NCBI GenBank assembly: GCA_022448645.1
Contig: JAKVBZ010000058.1
Location: 1 to 32,352, forward strand
Direction: 5' to 3'
Source: Pirellulaceae bacterium
GTDB lineage: Bacteria; Planctomycetota; Planctomycetia; Pirellulales; Pirellulaceae
DNA length: 32,352 nucleotides
Part shown: positions 1 to 8,056 of the stretch, piece after piece
Layout of the letters: every line of letters starts with the position of its first letter
How positions within the stretch are numbered: position 1 is the stretch's first letter
Translations under genes and position numbers: made by a program
Notes under the pieces: model-generated
The model's database searches: none
What the model was told of the DNA's origin: nothing
Seen by the model: only the letters and a program-made list of their open reading frames with translations

Positions 1-201
1 CCCCAGAAGACAACGACTAGCTGGAAACAAAAAAGTCTGTTCGCCAATTCGACATCGTGTGAAAAAAGTGAAAATCACACAAAACGTGTAATTTCTTCTC
101 TTGACCACGCTCTGTCAGCCGCTAAGAATGCCAAAGTACCGGCGGAACCTCATGCTCGAGTCCCGATCGTCGATCTGCTGGGCAGGGCATCTAGAAACTA
201 G
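1..201 (+). CDS. Possible 3' end of a gene cut by the left edge
   Basis: Frame 1 is open from the first base to a TAG at 199-201, giving 66 residues. The tail ends VPIVDLLGRASRN and its second half has codon choice similar to the neighbouring genes. The first half is rich in Lys, Ser and Thr. No domain or family is recognised. An open stretch of this length can occur by chance, so this is only a plausible C-terminus of a protein that starts outside the window. The next gene begins 128 bases downstream. Confidence 0.4.
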   Translation, partial: PQKTTTSWKQKSLFANSTSCEKSENHTKRVISSLDHALSAAKNAKVPAEPHARVPIVDLLGRASRN

Positions 202-329
202 CTGGTGCCGGTCATCCGTTCAAAAGCAATAGGCTTCCGAGTCTTCCTCCTTCCGCTTTTTCACGCCCCACGACGAGTCATGTTCTGAGAAACGTGTTTG
301 TCTAGCATTGCTAAGGTGTTGCCACACAC

Positions 330-1772
330 ATGCCCAAATTACCTCGCATCGCGTTTGGCGCACTTCATCCCAAGACAGATCACCAACCGATGCTATGGGC
401 ACTGCTGGATGTTCTCGAGCGCAACGGAGTGGACGTACAAACGTTCTGTTCCCAAGCTTGTTTTGTTGGCGTTGACAGGGCCAGTGCCATCACTGGGTGC
501 TGCCACCGACATTTAGATACTTGGCTCATGTCATCAGAGGTTTGCCGGGAATTGTTTTGGCGATCCGCCCAGGCGTGTGATCTGGCCGTCGTGGAGGGGT
601 GCTTTCACGCTGGCCAACATGCCGTGGCTAACTCGCCATCTACATATTTTTTGTCGAGCGTCAAACAGCAGCCTTGTGGGGTAGGTTTTCCACCAATTGC
701 TACCGCGCCAGCGGCACAAAAACATCCTGGCGGAAGTCTCGACGACCTATGTGATTGGCTTGACTTACCTCGATTTGGTGTCCTCAACGCCTTTACTAAA
801 AGTCCTTCTGAGATAGCAACAAAACGACCTGCGATCGCTGGCCTCTTCCTGGACAACGTCCAAGGCATGGAACATTTCTGCCGCGCGAAAACAGAATTGG
901 AAGCGTTGTGGGGAATACCTGTCCTGGGAGCGTTGGAGCCGCTACCTTCGGCCCGCACCGAAGTCCATCAACGCTGTTGTGAACATCAAGTCAGCCGCGA
1001 AGCTTGTCGTCGGTTGGGTGAGAACTTGCTTCGCTACCTTGATATCGAGCAGCTGATGAAGTTTGCCAGACGTCGCGATTTTGGCACACGTCCTTTGTTG
1101 GATTTACCAACGCTAGCCGAAAATGAAGCATTGCAAGTGGCCGTGGCTTTTGACGAAGCCTTCCATTGTTATTTCCCCGATACCCTCGACCTGCTCGAAT
1201 CGGGAGGTGCCACCGTTAAAACTTTTTCGCCGTTGCGTGATGAGTCGCTTCCTCAGGGTACCGATCTCGTCTATTTTGGCTGCGGACAGCCAGAGAAGCA
1301 CGCTGAGGTACTTGCCAGAAATTGTTGTATGCATGCAGCCATTCGCGCCCATGTAAGGCGGCAGGGGCGTGTCTACGCGGAAGGCTCTGGCGTAGCCTAC
1401 CTAGGTCGAAACATGGTGCTGCCCAACGGCTCACACGTCCCCATGGTCGGCGCGTTGACCGTAGACGCACATTGGCAGGAATCCCACGAAGTAGCGATCC
1501 CCACAGAAACGCAACTCACCAGTTCCAGTTGGCTGGGGAACGCCGGCACCAAGATTCGAGGCTATTTGAACCGCCAATGGCGTCTGGAGGTCGTGGAGGA
1601 AACGCCAGCTACGACGCACACAGCACTGGATTCTCGGTACATGCTCAGTTACAAACAGTTAGTCGGAAGTTTGCTACATCTTCACTTCGCGGCCCAGCCC
1701 GATTTATTAACACGGTTTTTCTCTCAAACGCCCCAAACAGACTTGGCAGGACAACAGGTCTCTGTGACCTAA
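330..1772 (+). CDS. CobB/CbiA-like protein lacking catalytic motifs (probable pseudoenzyme)
   Basis: This 480-residue protein has the architecture and length of cobyrinic acid a,c-diamide synthase, which normally amidates the corrin ring using ATP and glutamine. Family signatures remain: HLDTWLM (61-67), DLAVVEG (84-90), VAFDEAFHCYFPDTLDLLE (272-290), YFGCGQPEKHAE (315-326) and GSLLHLHFAAQPDL (446-459). The catalytic parts are changed. The N-terminal P-loop is replaced by GALHPKTDHQP (10-20). The GATase nucleophile motif AECGG reads AEGSG (350-354), so the Cys is gone. The GHEFH-like His motif reads GYLNR (410-414). Start: ATG at 330 with TAAGGTG about 12 nt upstream. Ligand binding or a regulatory role is possible but not shown. 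Homology confidence is high; real cobyrinate amidation is doubtful. Confidence 0.8.
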   Translation: MPKLPRIAFGALHPKTDHQPMLWALLDVLERNGVDVQTFCSQACFVGVDRASAITGCCHRHLDTWLMSSEVCRELFWRSAQACDLAVVEGCFHAGQHAVANSPSTYFLSSVKQQPCGVGFPPIATAPAAQKHPGGSLDDLCDWLDLPRFGVLNAFTKSPSEIATKRPAIAGLFLDNVQGMEHFCRAKTELEALWGIPVLGALEPLPSARTEVHQRCCEHQVSREACRRLGENLLRYLDIEQLMKFARRRDFGTRPLLDLPTLAENEALQVAVAFDEAFHCYFPDTLDLLESGGATVKTFSPLRDESLPQGTDLVYFGCGQPEKHAEVLARNCCMHAAIRAHVRRQGRVYAEGSGVAYLGRNMVLPNGSHVPMVGALTVDAHWQESHEVAIPTETQLTSSSWLGNAGTKIRGYLNRQWRLEVVEETPATTHTALDSRYMLSYKQLVGSLLHLHFAAQPDLLTRFFSQTPQTDLAGQQVSVT

Positions 1773-1812
1773 AAGCTCATCCGTCGAGCTTCCCTCCTTT
1801 TGGTTTCCCGTG

Positions 1813-1818
1813 TATCAT
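1813..1818 (+). promoter_or_regulatory. Candidate -10 box (TATCAT) just upstream of mgtE
   Basis: TATCAT lies 8 nt before the mgtE ATG at 1827, so transcription would start at about 1825, giving a leaderless or nearly leaderless mRNA. No convincing Shine-Dalgarno or -35 element is visible. Confidence 0.35.
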
Positions 1819-1826
1819 CGGCAGTC

Positions 1827-3188
1827 ATGCTGAATACACTCTACTTGCCTGAACTGCGCGAGCTGCTCGCAGAAAACAACGACGCCGAACTGGCCAGTTT
1901 CTGCGTGGCACTTCACCCTGCGCGGACGGCCGAGTTTATGGAAGGCCTGACGGCAGCAGAAGCTTGGGCGGTACTGCTGCGTGCTGAAATCTTTCAGCGC
2001 ACAGAGATTTTTAGCTATTTCGAGCGCGACAAACAGGTTGAGATTGCTGAAAGCCAGCAGCGTGAGGAAATCGCTAATTTGATTGCCGCGATGCCGCCCG
2101 ACGATCGTGTCGACTTGCTTCGTGAAATGTCATCGACCGTGGTCACGGAATTGCTTCCTCTGCTGCCAGCAGACGAACGTCGAGATATTCTGCGATTGCG
2201 TGCCTATCCGGAAGGTTCTGCGGGGGCTTTGATGACAACAGAGTTCGCTAAACTGGGCGAACAACTCACCGTGCACGAAGCATTGGAAGAATTGGGACAA
2301 CAAGCTGAAGAACTAGAGACAATCAACTACCTCTATGTCGTCGACATCGCTCAAGATAACCAGTTGCGTGGAGTCCTCTCGGCGCGACAGCTGCTATCCG
2401 CCATTGCTCGCCCTCACACACATCTAGCCGATCTGATGGAACGCGACCTGGTAACGGTGAATGTGTTGGAAGATCAGGAACAAATCGCCAACAAAGTAGC
2501 CCACTTCGATCTGATGGCCATCCCGGTGATCGACGACACCCATCGGATGGTCGGTATCATCACACACGACGATGTGATCGACGTCATGCGTGAAGAAGCG
2601 ACCGAAGATGCGCACCGTATTGCCGCCGTCGATCCTCTTAAAGAGAGTTATCTCGACACCGGCTTGCTCACATTGACATGGAAACGCGGCATATGGTTAA
2701 CCGTTCTTTTTTTGTGGGCGCTCGTCACGGCTGTAGCTTTGCGAATGTATGAAGGTCATCATCTGAGCCACTGGCCATGGTTGGTGGCCTTCATTCCGTT
2801 GATTATTTCCAGTGGGGGAAATTCGGGGAACCAAACGGCCACGCTCGTTATTACCGGTTTGGCTACGGGGGACGTCCGTCTGGCAGACTGGCACAAAGTG
2901 TTTCGACGTGAAATCATCGTAGGAATGCTGCTGGGTGTTTCGTTGGCGTTAATTGGATTCGTGGTGGCCTGGGTCATGCGTGATGGAAATATCATCGAGG
3001 CAACCGTTTTGCCCTGCACTCTCTTGTTAATCGTCCTATGCGGGACGATTATCGGCGCTGGACTTCCGTTAATGTTCTACCGACTCGGAGGTGATCCGGC
3101 TTTGATGAGCAACCCATTTGTGGCAGGTATTATCGACATCGTCGGGATCGTTATCTACATGAGCGTGGCTGCGGCACTTCTGGGCTAG
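1827..3188 (+). CDS. mgtE: MgtE-type magnesium transporter
   Basis: The protein is a gated Mg2+ channel of the inner membrane. From the ATG at 1827 it is 453 residues, the usual MgtE length. An upstream in-frame start at 1800 adds only nine atypical residues. The order is an N-terminal helical MgtE_N domain, two CBS domains (around MTTEFAKLGEQLTVHEALEEL and MERDLVTV...MAIPVIDDTHRMVGIITHDDV), and a five-helix membrane domain. The pore-region signature SSGGNSGNQTATLVITGLATGD and the final SNPFVAGIIDIVGIVIY, with the conserved Asp, are intact. In known MgtE proteins the N and CBS domains sense cytosolic Mg2+. The gene follows the CobB-like gene by 54 bases and may have its own promoter. Confidence 0.96.
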   Translation: MLNTLYLPELRELLAENNDAELASFCVALHPARTAEFMEGLTAAEAWAVLLRAEIFQRTEIFSYFERDKQVEIAESQQREEIANLIAAMPPDDRVDLLREMSSTVVTELLPLLPADERRDILRLRAYPEGSAGALMTTEFAKLGEQLTVHEALEELGQQAEELETINYLYVVDIAQDNQLRGVLSARQLLSAIARPHTHLADLMERDLVTVNVLEDQEQIANKVAHFDLMAIPVIDDTHRMVGIITHDDVIDVMREEATEDAHRIAAVDPLKESYLDTGLLTLTWKRGIWLTVLFLWALVTAVALRMYEGHHLSHWPWLVAFIPLIISSGGNSGNQTATLVITGLATGDVRLADWHKVFRREIIVGMLLGVSLALIGFVVAWVMRDGNIIEATVLPCTLLLIVLCGTIIGAGLPLMFYRLGGDPALMSNPFVAGIIDIVGIVIYMSVAAALLG

Positions 3189-3272
3189 ATGTGAATACAT
3201 TCCAGCGGCATGCGCCCTACCTCTACGTCCTGAGTTAATGCCACTAGTAACACATAGATATCGAGACGATTT

Positions 3273-3287
3273 GTGGGGACTGCCCAC
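3273..3287. terminator. Weak hairpin between convergent genes
   Basis: GTGGG-gactg-CCCAC forms a 5-bp stem between the mgtE and SDR genes. There is no clear T-run. It could help to end mgtE transcripts. Confidence 0.2.
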
Positions 3288-3336
3288 CATAACGGCTATA
3301 GTCACAAATAATGTTCGTTCGAAGATGGTGTCGGAA

Positions 3337-3358
3337 AGCGATTGTCACACAGATCGCT
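3337..3358 (-). terminator. Candidate terminator hairpin after the SDR gene
   Basis: On the minus strand AGCGAT-N10-ATCGCT starts within the SDR stop codon and runs into TTTCC. The stem is a perfect 6 bp, but the T-run is short, so intrinsic termination would be weak. Confidence 0.35.
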
Positions 3359-4113
3359 CAGTGCCGGATAGCTCGTCCACCGGAAGCGATTACGGTTTGC
3401 CCGGCCATGAATCCGCAACGGTCACTGAGTAAGAAACAGGCCAGCTCGGCGATCTCTTCTGGCGAGCCCATGCGTCGCAACGGCGTGGCCTGTACGGCCG
3501 CGTCGAGTAATTCGGAAGGCAACACTCGAGCCATCTCGGTATCGACAAGACCAGGAGCAATGCAGTTGACCCGCACGTTGTGGGGCCCAAATGCCTCGGC
3601 ACACCAAGCCGTCATGGTGATCACGCCCGATTTGGAAGTCGCATAGTGCAGCTGTTGCGGGCGATAGTTGTAGGCTGCGATCGATGAAATGAAGACCACT
3701 CGTCCGTATTCCCGCTCCAGCATTTCGTCTTTGACAGCAAACAACACACGGAATACCCCGTGTAGGTTCACATCCAATGTGTCGTGCCACAGGTCCCAGG
3801 TCATCTCTTTGTGATCGGCAAAGTTACTGATCGCACCACTGTTGACCAACAAGTCAATCGGGCCCAGTTCTGCGCGAGTCTTGGCCACCAATTCGTCGAT
3901 CTGTTCCTGACTACGAAGATCGCACGGCGCACAAATCGCTCGTCTTCCACATTCTTGTATTTCCTGCACGACCTCTTCAGCCGCTTCCTTTCGCGCGCCA
4001 AAACCGATCGCAACATCAGCTCCACGCTGCGCAAGCAGCCGAGCTGTCGCGCGCCCCATTCCACGAGAACCGCCAGTGACTAAAGCAACTTGACCTGCAA
4101 ATTCATTTTCCAT
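3358..4113 (-). CDS. SDR family NAD(P)-dependent oxidoreductase (FabG-like)
   Basis: This 251-residue classical short-chain dehydrogenase/reductase is cytosolic and reduces a carbonyl or oxidises an alcohol with NAD(P). The cofactor glycine motif TGGSRGMG is at 13-20. The usual NNAG reads VNSG (90-93). The catalytic set is Asn116, Ser143/144, Tyr157 and Lys161 (YATSK). The closing VIASGGRA resembles the FabG end. The gene is divergent from the DUF1501 gene and is not beside other fatty-acid genes, so acyl-ACP reduction is not implied. The substrate cannot be read from sequence. The family call is firm. Confidence 0.93.
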   Translation of the reverse strand: MENEFAGQVALVTGGSRGMGRATARLLAQRGADVAIGFGARKEAAEEVVQEIQECGRRAICAPCDLRSQEQIDELVAKTRAELGPIDLLVNSGAISNFADHKEMTWDLWHDTLDVNLHGVFRVLFAVKDEMLEREYGRVVFISSIAAYNYRPQQLHYATSKSGVITMTAWCAEAFGPHNVRVNCIAPGLVDTEMARVLPSELLDAAVQATPLRRMGSPEEIAELACFLLSDRCGFMAGQTVIASGGRAIRH

Positions 4114-4161
4114 CGCATGCTTTCTTAACTCATAAGTTTCATCTGATATTTAAAACCCAAA

Positions 4162-4195
4162 ACTGTTGGAACAAGACAAAGGCGTAGCCAACAGT
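4162..4195. repeat. Perfect 8-bp inverted repeat ACTGTTGG-N18-CCAACAGT
   Basis: Arms at 4162-4169 and 4188-4195 lie in the divergent SDR/DUF1501 promoter region. The right arm overlaps a second dyad, so the two pairings are mutually exclusive. Confidence 0.6.
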
Positions 4196-4215
4196 GTATC
4201 GTTCAACTACACTGT
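4191..4215. promoter_or_regulatory. Operator-like dyad ACAGTGTA-N9-TACACTGT
   Basis: Perfect 8-bp arms at 4191-4198 and 4208-4215 form a 25-bp dyad with the spacing of a dimeric repressor site. It overlaps TGTAAT (4213-4218), a candidate -10 for the DUF1501 gene starting at 4253. The regulator is unknown. Confidence 0.5.
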
Positions 4216-4252
4216 AATGCATTCGTCGCATCTTAACGAGTAAGGTATCCAT

Positions 4253-5644
4253 GTGCTGACGGTATTGGGAAGAAATCGGCGAGCATTCTGCGATCAGCTC
4301 CCAAGACGTGATTTCCTTCGCATTGGGACGCTCGGGCTAGGCAGCTGGAGTGGCCTCACTCTCCCACATCTCCTACGGGCAGAGTCGCAATCCGGCAGTT
4401 CCTCGGACAAATCGGTCGTCATGGTTTACTTGCCAGGCGGACCCACCCAGCATGAAACCTTTGACCCCAAACCTCAAGCTCCGGCTGAAGTTCGAGGCGC
4501 ATACCGTCCCATCAGCACAAAAATCCCAGGCGTTTCGTTCTGCGAGCTGGTGCCGCAGCTGGCTGCCTCGGCGGACCGATTTGCCGTCGTACGAACACTC
4601 AACGGGATGAACAACCGACACGAATCATTCCAGTGCTACACCGGAAGACCAGGTGGGCGCAGCGAAGACAATGAACCGGAAGGAGGCTGGCCAGCCTTCG
4701 GTTCGGTATTATCCCAACTACAAGGGTCCCACGTCGGTGGAGTACCGACTTATGTGGATGCCTCACCACCGATGGGCTACGGACCGTACAACAATTTAGG
4801 ACGGCATGATGCTTCTGAGAAGATTTCGTGGCCAGGATTTACGGGACCAAGGCACACCCCTTTGAAGATTCATCAAGGGAATCAGACATCTGAATTCGTG
4901 GTTGACGAACCAACACTGGCACGATTGGCCGACCGCCGTGCCCTGAACCAAGTGCTGAATGGGTTAAGGCACCAAGTTGCAACGGACGGCCTGGACTCTT
5001 ATCAACAGCAGGCCTACGACATCCTTACGTCCCAACGCTTGGCTGAAGCTCTTGATTTGGAAAAAGAAAGTGCCAAAGTTCGTGAAAGATATGGCGAGAC
5101 ACAGGACACCTTCCAAGGGTTTGGAGGCGCTCCGCAAAGTCCCCAGCACCTCATCCTGGCACGCCGACTCATCGAGGCAGGTGTTCGTTGCGTCACCGTT
5201 GCCTTCGGCTCATGGGATTGGCATGCGAATCGGGAAGGTCCCATTGATGTATTGGCAAAACGATACTTACCCTGTTTTGATCAAGCTCTCTCCGCCTTCT
5301 TAGAAGACTTGGATCAACGAGGACTCTTGGACCGTGTGATGGTTGTGGTCTGGGGTGAATTCGGACGCACGCCTCGTATCAATGGTAAAGGAGGACGTGA
5401 CCATTGGCCCGCCACTCAATCCATCCTTTTGACGGGCGGCGGAATCCAAGGAGGACGAGTGATCGGTGCCACAGACAAATTAGGAGGACATCCGATTGAT
5501 CGTCCCGTACATGTCCAGGAAGCATTCGCCACGCTCTACCGTCACGTTGGCATCGATGTCAACAACACCAGCCTGATCGATCTTCAAGGACGCCCTCAAC
5601 GATTGGTTGCAGCCAATCAGCAGCCTGTTGACGAACTCTTTTAA
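4253..5644 (+). CDS. DUF1501 family protein with Tat signal
   Basis: This 463-residue protein is probably exported folded by the Tat system: RRDFLRIG at 18-25 precedes a hydrophobic stretch. The body is typical of DUF1501, which is abundant in planctomycetes and belongs to the alkaline-phosphatase/sulfatase-like fold group. Matching features are VMVYLPGGPTQHETFDPK, VVVWGEFGRTPRINGKGGRDHWP (written here only as a landmark near the C-terminal third: GEFGRTP then GRDHWP) and LTGGGIQGGRVIGATD. The start is GTG at 4253, because the ATG at 4251 is out of frame and hits TGA after two codons; TAAGG lies at 4241-4245. DUF1501 genes are often paired with DUF1549/DUF1553 cytochrome-type genes, but none is adjacent. 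The biochemical activity is not established. Confidence 0.93.
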   Translation: MLTVLGRNRRAFCDQLPRRDFLRIGTLGLGSWSGLTLPHLLRAESQSGSSSDKSVVMVYLPGGPTQHETFDPKPQAPAEVRGAYRPISTKIPGVSFCELVPQLAASADRFAVVRTLNGMNNRHESFQCYTGRPGGRSEDNEPEGGWPAFGSVLSQLQGSHVGGVPTYVDASPPMGYGPYNNLGRHDASEKISWPGFTGPRHTPLKIHQGNQTSEFVVDEPTLARLADRRALNQVLNGLRHQVATDGLDSYQQQAYDILTSQRLAEALDLEKESAKVRERYGETQDTFQGFGGAPQSPQHLILARRLIEAGVRCVTVAFGSWDWHANREGPIDVLAKRYLPCFDQALSAFLEDLDQRGLLDRVMVVVWGEFGRTPRINGKGGRDHWPATQSILLTGGGIQGGRVIGATDKLGGHPIDRPVHVQEAFATLYRHVGIDVNNTSLIDLQGRPQRLVAANQQPVDELF

Positions 5645-5863
5645 TCGTCGTTCATCTCTTTAAACGACTTGACTGACAATGGATATCAAGAACTATCGAT
5701 CCATAGGTTGTTCTTGTCCCCATGACTTGCTCCGTAGAGGCAGTTGTGACAAAACACCGTCTTCCACTGACAACATGTCCTCTGCGCTGATCCGGTATAC
5801 TGTTCACGCGAATCTCGCTAAAACCATGGCCGTGGTGGCTGGCCAGTTGGTTGCCACATGGGT

Positions 5864-5940
5864 TCTCGCACCGTGAATCTTTGCACAACAGGCCGCAGCG
5901 ATCGCTAAAGATTCCTGACGCCTTTCTCGTTGGTGCGAGA
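5864..5940. repeat. Nested inverted repeats at a convergent gene junction
   Basis: The outer arms TCTCGCACC (5864-5872) and GGTGCGAGA (5932-5940) match perfectly over 9 bp. Inside them GAATCTTT (5875-5882) and AAAGATTC (5907-5914) match over 8 bp. The loop holds the 10-bp palindrome AGCGATCGCT (5897-5906). The element covers the stop codon and last codons of the 701-residue minus-strand gene and lies in the 260-base gap after the DUF1501 gene. No T-run follows on either strand, so it is not a standard intrinsic terminator. The rest of the gap (5645-5863) holds no credible gene. Confidence 0.6.
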
Positions 5941-8010
5941 CTGCAAGTATCGGACAAGCCTTTGGTGTTGTGATTGAGAAAGCCGAGCGACGACCAAATG
6001 GTCATTCGGCAATGCCAACAGATGATGTCCAACAGCGCCGTCAACGTCCACAGCTTCTGCGAGGACCGTGATCAACTCCTGACCATCATCATCAGGCCAA
6101 TCATCAATGTCGTACACTTCCACTTCCAACCGTTTTTCGAAATCCTCGTGGCTGGTGATCTGTAACATGGTCCGATCAACGACACGATAAGCCAGGCCTA
6201 TCGGCGACAATAAAGTTCGGAGCGCCTGCTCCAACGGTTGATCCTGTGTTGAAAACGTGGTTTCCATGTCGGGGTAGACACCTTCTCGACTAGTACTCAA
6301 CCAGTCGACCAAAAATTGACAACCAGTCTCGTCCTCCAAACGATCCAAGATTTCTACCAAGCGTGTGGGAACCACATCATTCAGAGAAACGACCGTGGCC
6401 AGCAATTCGTCAGCCTGTAAAGCACGCGGAGTCAGCTGAAATTGTTCCACTGGGTAGCGGCTACGGATGGGCAAGCTTCTTGCCATGCGAATTTTTTCAC
6501 AGAGTTGCAAGATTTCCCAATGCATTGCTACTGTTTGGCGAATTTCCAATGAGTCACCTTCCACTACCATCATCGCCGAGCCTTCCTGATCGCCCCAGGT
6601 TTCCGGTGCAATGAGAGAGGTGATGATGGCTTCCCAATGGGAGGCTGTTTCGTCTGTCCTTTGAATCAAGTCTCCGATGGGATAACCGATTTCCTTGAGG
6701 CCAGCGGCATCGGTCGTACGACTGGTTACCAACAACTGATTGTCTCGAACCACGCAGGCCAGTCGCTGTTGACGCATAATATCGTCCAGCATCTCGCGTA
6801 CCGAGTGGTTGTCAGCCTGCCATCGCACGGAGGACGTGGCGGTTTTTCGCGCCAACAGTAACGATTCCGGCTCAATCGTGATGGGCACGGTGGTCAAATC
6901 TGACAAAAATCGCAGGCACTCCTGCAACTCGACGTCCTCAAATTCGATGGATGGTATCACCAAAGACAGTTGTTTCCCCACGTTGGTTTTGCGAGGCACA
7001 GGTGGAGGTTTCGTCCGTTGCGATTCTTCACTGACTAAATCGATAGCACCCTCGACTGGGTCCGTCGTGACATCCACAGAACCAGCCGTTGTATCTTCAT
7101 GGAGAGTCACCTGTTCCTTAGGAGATACCTCCGTTGGCAACAGAGTCTGCGGGTTCGACAGCTCGTCCATGCTGGCGTCAGATTCAGATGCTGTTTCCAA
7201 CGGCTCTTCCGCTTGAAAAGGGTTCTCAAGTTCGACCGCATGCTCGCCAACAGTCGGCTGGGCTGCGACGTCGCTCCGTTCAACAACATCGGCAGTGGAA
7301 ACCGTCTTGTCCGGAAGAGACTCTGTCACGTCGGTTGTCGCAGAATCTTGTCGAACCTGTGATCTTTGAGAAGGCTTCGATTCAACGACATCCACTTGAT
7401 GTCCTGTGTTACTAGACAAGATCACGACAGTGATCATGAAGGCTGAGCCCAGAACGCCAACGACAGCAGCCATTCCGTACAACAGCCAACTGCGGAATGC
7501 GGCCTGTCCTGAATTTGCCCAAGCGGCATCCGGAAGAGGTAAGGTCGAAGAGTCATCAGGAATGAGCGTTGCACCTGCTGCAGCAACCTTGGATTCGTCC
7601 AATTGGTCGTTGTTCCCTACCGATGCCTGACTTGCTGTATTGACCAACAGATCGTCGACATCAGGACCTGGCGGTGTATCCGCAGAATGAGTTGATTCCA
7701 AGTCACGCTGGCTGTCATTCGATTCAGAAAATTCTCCGGTCGTCCGTTCGACAGACGGCCCCGTCATCCAACGTGCCTTTTCCGACGGCGTCTTCGTCCC
7801 GATAGAATCTCCCGTAGAATCTTCATCACGCTCTTCGACAGTTGGCCTGGCATCCACGTGGTGACTTGCCGTATCACTTTGCACACTAGGTGATTCGACG
7901 AGTACCATACTGCCGCAGCGAGGGCATTGATAGATTTGCCCAATGGCCTCTTCGTGACGGACGCTTAATGGCGTCTGGCAGGTCTGGCAGCTAATCCTGA
8001 AAAGATCCAT
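5905..8010 (-). CDS. Zinc-ribbon membrane protein with STN/secretin-like repeats
   Basis: This is a 701-residue protein of unknown function. A zinc ribbon opens it, with Cys pairs at 8/11 and 29/32. A long acidic, Ser/Thr-rich low-complexity stretch follows to about 170. One membrane helix spans about 176-199, and a second disordered region runs to about 340. Two segments resemble the short N-terminal domain of secretins and TonB receptors (STN): about 347-430 and about 549-620. Between them, LIAPETWGD...LEIRQTVAMHWEI (466-500) resembles a segment common in planctomycete secretin-like proteins. The N-terminus is probably cytoplasmic and the C-terminal part periplasmic. The gene lies 46 bases downstream of the kinase-like gene on the same strand, so the two are probably co-transcribed. 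Confidence 0.85.
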   Translation of the reverse strand: MDLFRISCQTCQTPLSVRHEEAIGQIYQCPRCGSMVLVESPSVQSDTASHHVDARPTVEERDEDSTGDSIGTKTPSEKARWMTGPSVERTTGEFSESNDSQRDLESTHSADTPPGPDVDDLLVNTASQASVGNNDQLDESKVAAAGATLIPDDSSTLPLPDAAWANSGQAAFRSWLLYGMAAVVGVLGSAFMITVVILSSNTGHQVDVVESKPSQRSQVRQDSATTDVTESLPDKTVSTADVVERSDVAAQPTVGEHAVELENPFQAEEPLETASESDASMDELSNPQTLLPTEVSPKEQVTLHEDTTAGSVDVTTDPVEGAIDLVSEESQRTKPPPVPRKTNVGKQLSLVIPSIEFEDVELQECLRFLSDLTTVPITIEPESLLLARKTATSSVRWQADNHSVREMLDDIMRQQRLACVVRDNQLLVTSRTTDAAGLKEIGYPIGDLIQRTDETASHWEAIITSLIAPETWGDQEGSAMMVVEGDSLEIRQTVAMHWEILQLCEKIRMARSLPIRSRYPVEQFQLTPRALQADELLATVVSLNDVVPTRLVEILDRLEDETGCQFLVDWLSTSREGVYPDMETTFSTQDQPLEQALRTLLSPIGLAYRVVDRTMLQITSHEDFEKRLEVEVYDIDDWPDDDGQELITVLAEAVDVDGAVGHHLLALPNDHLVVARLSQSQHQRLVRYLQSRTNEKGVRNL

Positions 8011-8056
8011 TGTGTCTGCGAAACCGTTTGTGCTGACAGAAATTCTACCCCTACCG

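Noticed and set aside
5652..6044. 130-residue minus-strand ORF overlapping the end of the 701-residue gene
   Set aside because: It is out of frame with a well-supported gene, has no recognisable motif, and covers the nested inverted repeat; its composition looks like a shadow ORF.
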